DNA from: Robertmurraya korlensis
GTDB taxonomy: Bacteria; Bacillota; Bacilli; Bacillales; Cytobacillaceae
Reading direction: 5' to 3'
NCBI RefSeq assembly: GCF_023715225.1
Contig: NZ_JAMBNS010000011.1
Coordinates: 62,001 to 126,000 of the forward strand
DNA length: 64,000 nt
Shown here piece after piece: positions 18,277 through 26,927 of this stretch (positions within the stretch are counted from its first letter, which is position 1; each line of letters starts with the position of its first letter). The notes below the pieces were generated by a model that searched no databases, was not told the DNA's origin, and saw only the letters and a program-made list of their open reading frames with translations. The position numbers and the translations under genes were made by a program.

Positions 18277-19176
18277 TTATTGAAATATTGATACTTTTTG
18301 TTGTTTATAGAATTCCACCATTTCAGCGACCTTGACTAGCGCATCTCCTGATATCTCTGATACAGGCATCTTTGGTGGTCCTACTGGAACACTATAAAGT
18401 TCTACCGCTTTCTTTAGTACAGAAGGCAAGGTACCGTATTTAAAGGTGTCACGAAGAGGCTCTAATTTTTTCTGATTTTCCTCCGCGGCTTCTATATTTC
18501 CCTCTAACCAATTGTTGTAAATGGCAACAACCACATCTGGAACCATATTGGCTGTCGCAGCAACTGCTCCTGTTCCACCTGCTTGTAGGGTTTGGAGGAT
18601 TAAAGAATCTGTACCGGCAATTACTGAAAAATCTTCATCCGTTGTTGCATGGATGTAATTTTCAATGTTGGCAAAGCTGCCGCTGCTATCTTTAATTCCC
18701 ACAATGTTTGGCACTTTAGCTAGTCTTGCAACAGTTTCAGGTTCAAGATTAACCCCTGTTCTGGCTGGGATATTGTATAAAATAACAGGAAGAGAAGTGC
18801 TCTCAGCAACTTTTTCAAAATGAACCGCTATTTCTTCCTGTGTTGGTGCAATAAAGAACGGAGTAATCAAGGATAAAGCATCAGCGCCAAGCTGCTCCAT
18901 TTTTTTTGATAAATCAATGGTTTCTTCTGTGTTATGTCCACCCGTACCAACAATTACAGGTACTCTTTTATTTGCTTCCTCGATGACAATCCTGGCAACT
19001 TCTAATTTTTCCTCTGTATTCAGTAGGTGAAATTCCCCGTTTGTTCCAAGAATGAAGAGTCCATGTACACCTGAATCAATCAAATGGTTTGTTAATTGTC
19101 TTGTAACAGATTCGTTAACCTTTTGTTCCATCGTTAATGGAGTTAACATAGCTGGAATGATTCCTTTTAGTTCCAT
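18277..19176 (-). CDS. DapA-family (class I) aldolase/synthase
   Basis: 299 residues. GTNGEFHLL replaces the GTTGE of true DapA. ILYNIPARTGV holds the catalytic Tyr (about 134) and IVGIKDSSG the Schiff-base Lys (about 162). These features fit the wider N-acetylneuraminate lyase/KDG aldolase group rather than lysine biosynthesis. It likely cleaves or condenses a 2-oxo acid in the same pathway as the DUF1537 kinase. It is the first structural gene, 125 bp behind a sigma-A promoter with operator-like repeats. ATG follows GAAAGGTGTAAGGAT. Confidence 0.87.
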   Translation of the reverse strand: MELKGIIPAMLTPLTMEQKVNESVTRQLTNHLIDSGVHGLFILGTNGEFHLLNTEEKLEVARIVIEEANKRVPVIVGTGGHNTEETIDLSKKMEQLGADALSLITPFFIAPTQEEIAVHFEKVAESTSLPVILYNIPARTGVNLEPETVARLAKVPNIVGIKDSSGSFANIENYIHATTDEDFSVIAGTDSLILQTLQAGGTGAVAATANMVPDVVVAIYNNWLEGNIEAAEENQKKLEPLRDTFKYGTLPSVLKKAVELYSVPVGPPKMPVSEISGDALVKVAEMVEFYKQQKVSIFQ

Positions 19177-19197
19177 ATCCTTACACCTTTCTAAATT

Positions 19198-19256
19198 AAA
19201 TTGTTTATTTTTTAAACAGTTTATATTTTAAACAGTTATAATATCGCTTACATTTA
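19198..19256 (-). promoter_or_regulatory. Operator repeats and cre-like box of the acid-sugar operon
   Basis: Between promoter and first gene, the minus strand shows AACTGTTTAAAATATAAACTG with further TTTAAA/TTGTTTA half sites (19198-19238). An AACTGTTT half site recurs before the regulator gene at 21181-21200. At 19239-19255 the minus strand reads AATGTAAGCGATATTATA, close to the CcpA cre consensus but with one outer mismatch. The operator assignment is an inference from the shared motif. Confidence 0.5.
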
Positions 19257-19258
19257 GA

Positions 19259-19287
19259 ATTATAGATTAATATGTTTATTTTTACAA
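19259..19287 (-). promoter_or_regulatory. Sigma-A promoter of the acid-sugar operon
   Basis: TTGTAA at 19282-19287, a 17-base spacer, and TATAAT at 19259-19264. No GG-N10-GC sigma-54 promoter was found in the 180-bp gap. Confidence 0.7.
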
Positions 19288-19309
19288 CTATTGAACTCAA
19301 CAAAATTAT

Positions 19310-19355
19310 TAAAACACCAAAACTGTTTAATTTTGAAACAGTTTTGGTGTTTTAT
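19310..19355 (-). terminator. Terminator of the PrpR-type regulator gene
   Basis: An 18-bp stem (AAAACACCAAAACTGTTT and its complement) around a 7-base loop, ending in TTTTAATAATTTT on the minus strand. The stem contains the AACTGTTT word found in the neighbouring operator region. Confidence 0.75.
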
Positions 19356-21119
19356 CTACAGTTCCTTTAATTTTCTCCATAAAGTGGTCCGGTTAATCCC
19401 CAGCCTTTCAGCCGTTTTGGTTTGATTCATACCTTCCTCCAGCCAAACCTGCCTGATGATTCTCTGTTCGATTTCCTCTAGAGTACCTGTAATTTCCAGC
19501 TGGGACATTTCCGCTTCCTTTAACTTTGTTTTTAAAATATAATGGATATCTTCTTTTTCAATAAAAGGTCCACTTGATAACACCACAGTTTCATTTATCA
19601 CTTGTTTCAATTGGGTTATGTTTCCCGGCCAGCTATAATTCTCTAACTCCCCAATGGCTTCATTCCGAATCCCGGCAATTTGCTTCCCGTATTTTGTATT
19701 AAATTCATTAATAAAAATACGTGCAATATGATCAATATCTTCTTTTCGCTTAGATAATGGCGGAAGACTTAAGGTCAATTGGGCCAGCAGATAATACAAA
19801 TCATTTAAAAAGGCACCGCTTTCAATCAAGTTCAAAATATTCTCACCTGATGATGCAATAATGCGGGACTTTGAATTATTCTTTATGAGATAGGACAACA
19901 ATTCCTTCTGATTGGATAAAGCAAGGGAATCGATATTTTTGAGAAAAATCGTTCCATTATTATTAGAGGCAAGCAGGCCTTCTTCTTCACTCAGCAACAA
20001 GTTCCACTGTTCTGCCGCTAATAGAGAACAATTAATCGTCATTAGGGGAAAGGAGCGTTTGGAACTGCGATAATGGATATAATGAGCTAATTTTTCCTTC
20101 CCTGTCCCTTTTTCGCCGCTGATCCAGATCGATTCTTCTTTTTCACTATATCTTTCGGCTGACTCTATAACCATTTTCATCTGGTTACTTTTTATAAAAG
20201 AAGATTTAATCGGGCTGGAATTCATCAGTGAAGAAATAATGTTTATACCATCGGAAAGCGTTTTTTGATTGGACTCCACTCTTTGTAATCGAAACAAAAC
20301 CAGCGGTATTTCAAATCCTTGTAATTTAGTCCCCTTTACCTTCCAAAAGACGTTGTTGTTTTCAATTAAAGATGTATATTCGCCTTTTGAAGTAACTTCT
20401 GTCACGGCCTCTTCAATGTTGATTGAAGCCTTAAATGTTTTATTTAATTGTTCAGTGAAACATGTATTGGAGTAGACACTATTAAATGTTTTATCAAACA
20501 CCACAAAGCCTTCTTCTTCTTCTTGAAGAATTTGTTGCGCAATCGATAATTTTCTTCTAAGTATGGAAAAATAACTATGCATTTTCTTAGCATTTTGAAA
20601 AGCCTTTAGGATGCTTTCTTTTCCCGAAGTAATTAATACTCCATTTAATCCAAGATTTTCTGCTTCCTTCACGGTAATAACATCACCAATAATGACTTCA
20701 TAGCCATTCTCAAGCAACTGTCTTAAAGTTGGTTTGACTTCCTCTTCTTTTGAAATAACAAAGGGGGAAATATCAATTTCAAGTAGTTGACAAACGGTTG
20801 CTGCCCCTTCTGATATTGGTGGAAAACCGACAATCGCGGCCTTACCCGGATAGTCTTTTACAAGGGTTAACACTCGGAGCATATCATATCCGGAAACTTC
20901 AATTTCAATCACAGGAATGGATACTTTCTTTTGGATGAGCTCTGCAGTTCCCCCACGGCTAATAATAATATCAAACCCCTGATCTGCTGCACGGCTGGCG
21001 AGTTCAACTCCTTTTTCTAAATCGCCAACCTCCACATGTAACTCAAAATCTTGATTACGTCCTAATTCTATGATTGATTCTTTTAACCCCTCATAGGGGG
21101 CAATCGCAAAAACCTTCAC
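19356..21119 (-). CDS. PrpR_N-domain regulator with degenerate sigma-54 activator module
   Basis: 587 residues from a GTG behind AGAAGGTG. Residues 1-180 are a PrpR_N sensor (VIEIEVSGYDMLRVL, EVIIGDVITVKEAENLGL), 195-285 a PAS-like part, 300-525 an AAA+ module and 565-587 a Fis-type helix (NQTKTAERLGINRTTLWRKL). Walker A GEKGTGKE (335-342) is present. The GAFTGA loop is absent, and the segment between NCSLL and GTIFL is shortened. Walker B reads GTIFLKNID instead of GTLFLDEI, and the arginines of FRxDLYYRL are replaced (FLNDLYYLL). It probably cannot remodel sigma-54 polymerase and may act as a repressor or sigma-A regulator of the adjoining acid-sugar operon. Confidence 0.85.
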   Translation of the reverse strand: MKVFAIAPYEGLKESIIELGRNQDFELHVEVGDLEKGVELASRAADQGFDIIISRGGTAELIQKKVSIPVIEIEVSGYDMLRVLTLVKDYPGKAAIVGFPPISEGAATVCQLLEIDISPFVISKEEEVKPTLRQLLENGYEVIIGDVITVKEAENLGLNGVLITSGKESILKAFQNAKKMHSYFSILRRKLSIAQQILQEEEEGFVVFDKTFNSVYSNTCFTEQLNKTFKASINIEEAVTEVTSKGEYTSLIENNNVFWKVKGTKLQGFEIPLVLFRLQRVESNQKTLSDGINIISSLMNSSPIKSSFIKSNQMKMVIESAERYSEKEESIWISGEKGTGKEKLAHYIHYRSSKRSFPLMTINCSLLAAEQWNLLLSEEEGLLASNNNGTIFLKNIDSLALSNQKELLSYLIKNNSKSRIIASSGENILNLIESGAFLNDLYYLLAQLTLSLPPLSKRKEDIDHIARIFINEFNTKYGKQIAGIRNEAIGELENYSWPGNITQLKQVINETVVLSSGPFIEKEDIHYILKTKLKEAEMSQLEITGTLEEIEQRIIRQVWLEEGMNQTKTAERLGINRTTLWRKLKEL

Positions 21120-21351
21120 TTTTATTCACCTTCTGTTGCATTATTAAACAATCTATATCTTTACTATACCAAAAATAATTCAAACTGTTTATTTATTAAA
21201 TCATTTTAGCAAATCACACGGTACGATCCAAGTTCCATAAAGTTCCATAGTGATGGTTTTCGTGGTTTTTCAAGACAGTCCCCTTGATCATCTATGCTCT
21301 TGCAAGGCTTGCTAGTTTACGTCCTCTTATAGTGCTTCTCTCCCCTAAATT

Positions 21352-21379
21352 TAAAAGCCAGGCAGATGCCTGACTTTTG
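21352..21379 (-). terminator. Terminator after the YisP-like gene
   Basis: Stem AAAGTCAGGCA / TGCCTGGCTTT on the minus strand, then TAAATTT. The stretch 21200-21351 shows nothing else. Confidence 0.65.
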
Positions 21380-21441
21380 TGTATTTGCTATATTAATCTC
21401 TTGTCTTTTCCCCTAGTTGCCACATGAGCCTTACTCTTATG

Positions 21442-22260
21442 CTATTTTACTTGTACTTCTTCAACAGTTTGTTCTACTTCCGCTCGTGTTATTTTTTCAC
21501 GACCTTCTTTCAAAGCGGTTAGGGTTTTATGAGCTAAAGCAAGTGGTAGACGGCAGAATAATAAAATACTTCGCTTATGGAGAGACTTCATATATTCATC
21601 TGCCTTTGCTAGGTTTTCATCCGCATATTCGAAAAGCTCCATACGAGTCCAATTATCGGGTACAAAACTTACACCACGTTTGTCTAAATCTTCCTTCTCA
21701 TTACGCAAAATGTTAACAGCTTGAAGCCCACGACCATAACCGATGGCCAATTCCCTATCAGTCTTTATACCAGCACAGTGCTCCCAAAGATTTGAAAGCA
21801 TTACTCCAACCAGTCCAGCAACGTAGTATGTATAATCATCTAAATCTTCACGTGTATGGATTTGCCAGTTTGCTTTTGCCCATTTTGCCATACCAGAAGC
21901 CATTTCGCGGGCGGCGTTCATAACAATTGGTAGAGTATCCTTTGGACAAGTTTGTAGCCAATCTTCTAGACGAAGAGTAACCTCAGGCATTCTATCTTTT
22001 ATTGGTCCAAGAATTCGCAAATAATTTTCGTTGTTAAATGGCTGTTTAAATAGTTCACTTACTTGCATTAAGATCATGTATTTTTCATTATTGTCTAATT
22101 CTTCATGATCTTCAATTTCATCAATGGCTCGGAAAACTAAATATGCAGATGCAACCGTACTTTTTAACTCCTTTTGTAAAAAGGTAATCGGAATATAAAA
22201 TGTCCGGCTTGTTTCTTTTAGTACAGATATTGCATCTTTTGAAAAAGTCTTTTCGTTCAT
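21442..22260 (-). CDS. Squalene/phytoene synthase-family protein, YisP-like
   Basis: About 272 residues, all-helical isoprenoid synthase fold. The first Asp-rich motif is RAIDEIEDH. YTYYVAGLVGVMLSNLW is the conserved middle helix. The second motif reads NILRNEKEDLDKRG, where condensing enzymes have NILRDVxED. B. subtilis YisP has a similarly altered motif and was shown to be a farnesyl diphosphate phosphatase, so I expect farnesol production or a related role. The longer frame to 22302 lacks a site; ATG 22260 follows GGAGGGAATTTTAAA. No carotenoid genes are adjacent. Confidence 0.82.
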   Translation of the reverse strand: MNEKTFSKDAISVLKETSRTFYIPITFLQKELKSTVASAYLVFRAIDEIEDHEELDNNEKYMILMQVSELFKQPFNNENYLRILGPIKDRMPEVTLRLEDWLQTCPKDTLPIVMNAAREMASGMAKWAKANWQIHTREDLDDYTYYVAGLVGVMLSNLWEHCAGIKTDRELAIGYGRGLQAVNILRNEKEDLDKRGVSFVPDNWTRMELFEYADENLAKADEYMKSLHKRSILLFCRLPLALAHKTLTALKEGREKITRAEVEQTVEEVQVK

Positions 22261-22420
22261 TTTAAAATTCCCTCCATCTTTGGTGCTGCCTTTTATAAGC
22301 AAAATGTTTTGTTAGAATTTTACCATAGTTAGATTATTCAAGAATGGAATAGAATTTACCTGCTAAAAACAAGTATATTCTACAAACCCGTCCCTTTTCT
22401 ACAATAAAAGATTCCATAAC

Positions 22421-22458
22421 AAAAGGCATTAATCCTTCTAGAATCAATGCCCCTTTTT
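22421..22458. terminator. Orphan terminator-like hairpin
   Basis: Stem AGGCATT..ATTCT with CAATGCC and a T tract on both sides. A near-identical hairpin (GGCATCAATCC..GGATCAATGCCCC) lies at 53448-53478. No gene of its own is seen between 22261 and 22532. Confidence 0.45.
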
Positions 22459-22532
22459 TAAAGGATAACATCTGAAAAACTACCTCGCAGTACTTCTTTT
22501 CCTTGTAAAAAGACTTCAATCAAGACAATCGT

Positions 22533-22568
22533 TAAAAAATCTGATGAGCGATTGCCCATCAGATTTAT
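22533..22568 (-). terminator. Terminator after the dioxygenase gene
   Basis: Stem AAATCTGATG / CATCAGATTT with TTTTTTAACG on the minus side. Confidence 0.75.
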
Positions 22569-22688
22569 TCAAAGATTACTTATAAAATTTAACTCTATCT
22601 TTCATCTATAAAATCAAATCAAACCTCTTCTGAGAATCTCTTTTTTTGGTTATCACTTTGCTAAGTCTTATTGTTTCACATTTTCCAT

Positions 22689-23666
22689 TTATTCTTTGAT
22701 CATTTCCTTTGTACTTCTCACTGTATCAATTGGACGAACTAGTTTTTCTATTTCTGTACGTTTTGGCTCCAGGAAAGGTGGCAGGGATAATTTTTCCCCA
22801 AGCGTTTCATATGGTTCATCACCCATAAAACCAGGGCCATCCGTAGCAAACTCAAATAAAATCTGTGGAGCAACTCTTGCGTATAATGACTCAAAAAAGT
22901 GGCGATTAACATAACCAGAATTATTTAACCCAAAACTATTTAACCGCTCAATCCACTCATCTAATACTGCGCGATCTTCTACTCGGAATGCCGCATGGTG
23001 CACTGTACCATAACCTTGTCGAGCTTGAGGAAGAATCGCATTATATTCAACAATGACTGAGGCACCATTCCCACCTTCCCCCACTTCAAATAAATGGAGA
23101 GATCCTTCCTGATTAGTCTCTTTAAATAATAGTACTTTTTCCATCATTTCTTTAAAGTATTCAAAGTTCGCTATACGAATAAAAACAGGTCCTAATCCAG
23201 TAATCGCATATTCCAGTGGTATTGGACCTTTTTGCCAAGGTGTACCAGACTCCACTCCTTTATTGAATTCATCTGAAATCAATTGATACTGTTGATCATC
23301 AAAATCAACAAAAGAGAGAGTTTTCTTGCCAAACTGTTCTTTGATCCCAGTATGCTTTACTTCTAGACGATCAAAACGTTTTACCCAATAATCTAATGCT
23401 GCATCACTTGGTACTCGGAAAGATGTTTTTGAAATCTCGTTTGTACCGTGTATACCTTTTGGAATACCCGGAAAGTCAAAGAAAGTCATATCTGTACCTG
23501 CACTACCTTTATCATCGGCAAAGAATAAGTGATAGGTTTGAATATCATCTTGATTTACCGTCTTTTTAACCAATCGCATCCCTAAAACATACGTGAAAAA
23601 TTCATAGTTTTTTTCTGCACTACTTGTAATCGCTGTTACGTGGTGTATTCCTTTTAGATGGTTCAT
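22689..23666 (-). CDS. Ring-cleaving dioxygenase (MhqO/MhqA-like, VOC fold)
   Basis: About 325 residues, two glyoxalase/VOC repeats. LKGIHHVTAIT and TVHHAAFRV supply His ligands and FESLYAR the Glu ligand of an extradiol-type metal site. The family includes B. subtilis MhqO and MhqA, which are induced by quinones through MhqR. A perfect MhqR-type palindrome overlaps the transcription start here, which supports a role in hydroquinone or catechol detoxification. The frame extends to 23681, but ATG 23666 follows TTGGAGGGAATTATT. Confidence 0.87.
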   Translation of the reverse strand: MNHLKGIHHVTAITSSAEKNYEFFTYVLGMRLVKKTVNQDDIQTYHLFFADDKGSAGTDMTFFDFPGIPKGIHGTNEISKTSFRVPSDAALDYWVKRFDRLEVKHTGIKEQFGKKTLSFVDFDDQQYQLISDEFNKGVESGTPWQKGPIPLEYAITGLGPVFIRIANFEYFKEMMEKVLLFKETNQEGSLHLFEVGEGGNGASVIVEYNAILPQARQGYGTVHHAAFRVEDRAVLDEWIERLNSFGLNNSGYVNRHFFESLYARVAPQILFEFATDGPGFMGDEPYETLGEKLSLPPFLEPKRTEIEKLVRPIDTVRSTKEMIKE

Positions 23667-23722
23667 AATAATTCCCTCCAAGGTGCTAGATTTATTTTAA
23701 AATTAATATCTTTAATTAAAAT

Positions 23723-23769
23723 ATCTTGAATTCAAGATTTATAATAATACTTATGAAGTCTTATGTCAA
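23723..23769 (-). promoter_or_regulatory. Sigma-A promoter with MhqR-type operator
   Basis: On the minus strand TTGACA (23764-23769), a 17-base spacer and TATTAT (23741-23746). ATCTTGAATTCAAGAT at 23723-23738 is a perfect 16-bp palindrome just after the -10. It matches the MhqR operator pattern known from B. subtilis (ATCTCGAATTCGAGAT) with one symmetric change. Confidence 0.8.
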
Positions 23770-23836
23770 TCTCTTTTAAGTTTTTTTATCTACCCGAGCT
23801 GTTCGTTCAATCAGTCTTCAACGGTATTGTTATAAA

Positions 23837-24050
23837 ACTGATGTTGATTGCACTGTGCTTGAAAAATAACCGGAGAAATTCCGTTTAAATTGGGAAATAC
23901 CCCTATTTCCTTAAGAATAAGCGGAGATTTTCCGCTTATGTGATTCAAATCTTTGAATTTTGGCTTATTTAGAGCTGTTAACCGGAATTCCTCCGCTTAT
24001 CTCTGCTTCTTAGGCTTCCTCTATCTACATTAGCCGGAAATTGTCCACTA
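23837..24050. repeat. Dispersed four-hairpin repeat, copy C
   Basis: Closely matches copy A along its full length. Hairpins lie at 23867-23887, 23917-23939, 23978-24000 and 24029-24048. It abuts directly the repeated terminator block at 24051-24119, whereas copy A is separated from its block by about 165 bp. Confidence 0.8.
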
Positions 24051-24051
24051 A

Positions 24052-24102
24052 ATAAAAAATGACCATCAAATTCACATACAAGTGGATGGTCATTTTAATA
24101 TA
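24052..24102 (-). terminator. Terminator of the nucleoside operon
   Basis: Stem AAATGACCATC / GATGGTCATTT with TTTTTTATTT on the minus side, 60 bp after the deoC stop. It is homologous to the terminator at 383-430. Confidence 0.75.
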
Positions 24103-24164
24103 TATGTTGGATTTTTGTTCATTAGTAACGGGTGACATTATTGTATTATATTAAAATCATATTT

Positions 24165-24836
24165 CTAGTAAGCACTGGTCCCTGTCTTCCCTTGGACAAT
24201 CGCCACACTAGAGCTTGCTCCAATACGGGTAGCACCTGCTTCTATCACGTTTTCTACTACTTCACGGTTACTAACACCACCTGAAGCCTTCACTCCAATT
24301 TCTGGACCAACCGTTTCACGCATGAGCTTAATATCCTCAACCGTAGCTCCACCTGTTGAGAAGCCTGTTGATGTTTTCACATAATCAGCTCCTGCTCTTA
24401 CAGCAAGCTTACAAGCCCGGACCTTTTCCTCTTCAGTGAGCAAGCTTGTTTCGATGATCACTTTAACTAGCGCTTTACCATCTGCTGCCTCCACTACGGA
24501 ACGGATATCTTGTTCAACAGCAACATCATCTCCATCTTTTAACTTGCCAATATTTATAACCATATCCACTTCATGAGCACCTTTTTGAATCGCATCTTTT
24601 GTTTCAAAACTCTTTGTCTCAGAAGTGGTTGCTCCTAATGGAAATCCTATTACTGTACATATTTTTACGTCAGAATCCTTTAAGTACTCGGCTGCCGTTT
24701 GGATCCAAGTAGGATTTACACAAACGGAGAAAAATCCATGTGTTTTCGCCTCTTGGCAGATCACTTCCACTTGATCCTTTGTGGCATCAGCTTTTAACAG
24801 TGTATGGTCGATCATGTTTGCAATATTTTTCGTCAT
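24165..24836 (-). CDS. deoC: Deoxyribose-phosphate aldolase
   Basis: About 223 residues. [11 protein letters not shown] opens the barrel, [14 protein letters not shown] carries a proton-relay Asp, [11 protein letters not shown] the Schiff-base Lys and [16 protein letters not shown] the second Lys. It splits 2-deoxyribose 5-phosphate into acetaldehyde and glyceraldehyde 3-phosphate. It is the last gene of the nupC-pdp-xapX-cdd-deoC operon. ATG 24836 follows AAAGGTGAGACAA; the frame to 24845 has no site. Confidence 0.95.
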   Translation of the reverse strand: MTKNIANMIDHTLLKADATKDQVEVICQEAKTHGFFSVCVNPTWIQTAAEYLKDSDVKICTVIGFPLGATTSETKSFETKDAIQKGAHEVDMVINIGKLKDGDDVAVEQDIRSVVEAADGKALVKVIIETSLLTEEEKVRACKLAVRAGADYVKTSTGFSTGGATVEDIKLMRETVGPEIGVKASGGVSNREVVENVIEAGATRIGASSSVAIVQGKTGTSAY

Positions 24837-24868
24837 TTGTCTCACCTTTCCTTTTGGAACCTATTTGT

Positions 24869-25267
<399 letters not shown>

Positions 25268-25296
25268 TCAACCACCTTCCATTGAAAATTCGTTGT

Positions 25297-25470
25297 TTAT
25301 GAGTTTGAAAAAGTTTTTAAAATAAAATCAAAAGCCACCCCACCGATATACACACCGAATACCCCTAGCACACCTGAAAGCACAGGTGGAGCTGGTAAGG
25401 GAAGACGCATAAATTTAAAGACAACTCCTATCGCAATTCCTGCTAATATACTTAATAGTAACTCCTTCAT
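25297..25470 (-). CDS. XapX-domain small membrane protein
   Basis: 57 residues from ATG 25470 behind AAAAAGGAGAATGAAAA. Two hydrophobic spans surround the conserved RLPLPAPPVLSGVLGVFGVY block of the XapX/DUF1427 family, which often sits among nucleoside and xanthosine transport genes. Its biochemical role is not known. It lies within the operon, 96 bp after pdp and 32 bp before cdd. Confidence 0.8.
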   Translation of the reverse strand: MKELLLSILAGIAIGVVFKFMRLPLPAPPVLSGVLGVFGVYIGGVAFDFILKTFSNS

Positions 25471-25566
25471 TTTTCATTCTCCTTTTTCGTCAATTACCTA
25501 CGTTAATGTTGTAGGATGTCTAACCTCTTAAATATAAAAGTTAGGCCCACTTATAGGACCTGTTTA

Positions 25567-26871
25567 TTATTGATAAATAATGTCATAAACCAAAGGGTTC
25601 AACTCGACACTGTTTTGCGAAATATGATAAGCATCATAAATTCGATTGATAACTGTAGTAACATCTTGAGTATTGCTATGAATGGTTACAAGTGACTCCC
25701 CTTTTCTAACGGAATCACCAATCTTTTTATTTAATACAAGTCCAACAGCAAGATCAATTACTGAGTCTTTTGTTGCTCTTCCTGCTCCTAAAATACTTGA
25801 AGCAACCCCAATCTTATCAGCAATGATTTCTGCAATATACCCATGCTCTTTCGCTTCCACTTCGAAAGTAAAAGAAGCGGTTGGAAGCCTTGATGGATCA
25901 TCGATAATAGAATCGTCTCCACCTTGAGCAGCAATAAAAGTTTTAAACGTTTCAATCGCTTTTCCTGTTTGGATGGATTGCTCTAACATTTTCCGTGCTT
26001 CTTCCACATTTTCTGCTTTATCTGCTAGATAGACCATTTTACTTCCAAGTGTTAAACATAGCTCATATAGATCTTCTGGTCCTTGACCCTTTAGTGTGTC
26101 AATCGCTTCCTTTACTTCTAGTGCATTGCCGATCGCAAAACCTAACGGCTGATTCATATCCGAAATCACCGCAATCGTTTTACGGCCAGCACCATTACCG
26201 ATTTGCACCATTGCATGGGCAAGTTCCTTCGCACCTTCTAAATCTTTCATAAATGCGCCTGACCCTGTTTTGACATCTAACACGATCGCATCTGCACCAG
26301 AAGCTATTTTTTTACTCATAATCGAGCTTGCAATCAGCGGAATCGAATTAACCGTTGCTGTTACATCTCGTAAACCATACAGCTTTTTATCAGCAGGTGT
26401 TAAATTTCCACTCTGTCCAACAACAGCAATTTTATTTTTATTTACCAGCTGATTAAAGGTTTCCCCATCTATTTCAACTTGAAAGCCATTTATGGATTCC
26501 AACTTATCAATCGTTCCGCCTGTGTGCCCAAGTCCACGTCCTGACATTTTAGCAACAGGAACACCGACAGAGGCGACTAGTGGTGCAAGAATCAGTGTTG
26601 TTGTATCCCCCACTCCACCTGTACTGTGTTTATCGACTTTAATTCCTTCAATCGAAGAAAGGTCAATTTGGTCACCTGACTCCACCATAGCCATCGTTAA
26701 ATGTACACGTTCTGAAATCGTCATGTCTTGAAAGAAAATTGCCATTGCCATGGCTGACATTTGATATTCGGGGATATCTCCATCTGTATACCCCTTAATC
26801 ATAAAACCAATTTCTTCTTTAGTTAGCTCATGACCATCACGCTTTTTTTCTATTAAATCTACCATTCTCAT
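25567..26871 (-). CDS. pdp: Pyrimidine-nucleoside phosphorylase
   Basis: 434 residues, family standard. [21 protein letters not shown] is the thymidine/pyrimidine phosphorylase signature. [20 protein letters not shown] is the next active-site block and [18 protein letters not shown] follows. It phosphorolyses uridine, thymidine and deoxyuridine and feeds deoxyribose 1-phosphate towards DeoC (a phosphopentomutase gene is not in the window). ATG follows GGATGAGAGATC. It lies 56 bp after nupC. Confidence 0.95.
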   Translation of the reverse strand: MRMVDLIEKKRDGHELTKEEIGFMIKGYTDGDIPEYQMSAMAMAIFFQDMTISERVHLTMAMVESGDQIDLSSIEGIKVDKHSTGGVGDTTTLILAPLVASVGVPVAKMSGRGLGHTGGTIDKLESINGFQVEIDGETFNQLVNKNKIAVVGQSGNLTPADKKLYGLRDVTATVNSIPLIASSIMSKKIASGADAIVLDVKTGSGAFMKDLEGAKELAHAMVQIGNGAGRKTIAVISDMNQPLGFAIGNALEVKEAIDTLKGQGPEDLYELCLTLGSKMVYLADKAENVEEARKMLEQSIQTGKAIETFKTFIAAQGGDDSIIDDPSRLPTASFTFEVEAKEHGYIAEIIADKIGVASSILGAGRATKDSVIDLAVGLVLNKKIGDSVRKGESLVTIHSNTQDVTTVINRIYDAYHISQNSVELNPLVYDIIYQ

Positions 26872-26927
26872 GATCTCTCATCCTTAAACATTAGATTTTT
26901 AAAATAAGGGGAGGACTCCCCTTTCAC

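Noticed and set aside
18277-19176. Lysine-biosynthetic DapA
   Set aside because: TNGE in place of TTGE and KDSSG at the Schiff-base site point to the wider aldolase family, and no lysine genes adjoin it.
19177-19355. Sigma-54 promoter expected from the PrpR-type regulator
   Set aside because: No GG-N10-GC pair was found, while a clear sigma-A promoter is present.
22334-22519. 61-residue minus-strand ORF
   Set aside because: It spans a terminator-like hairpin, has no ribosome site and shows no family pattern.
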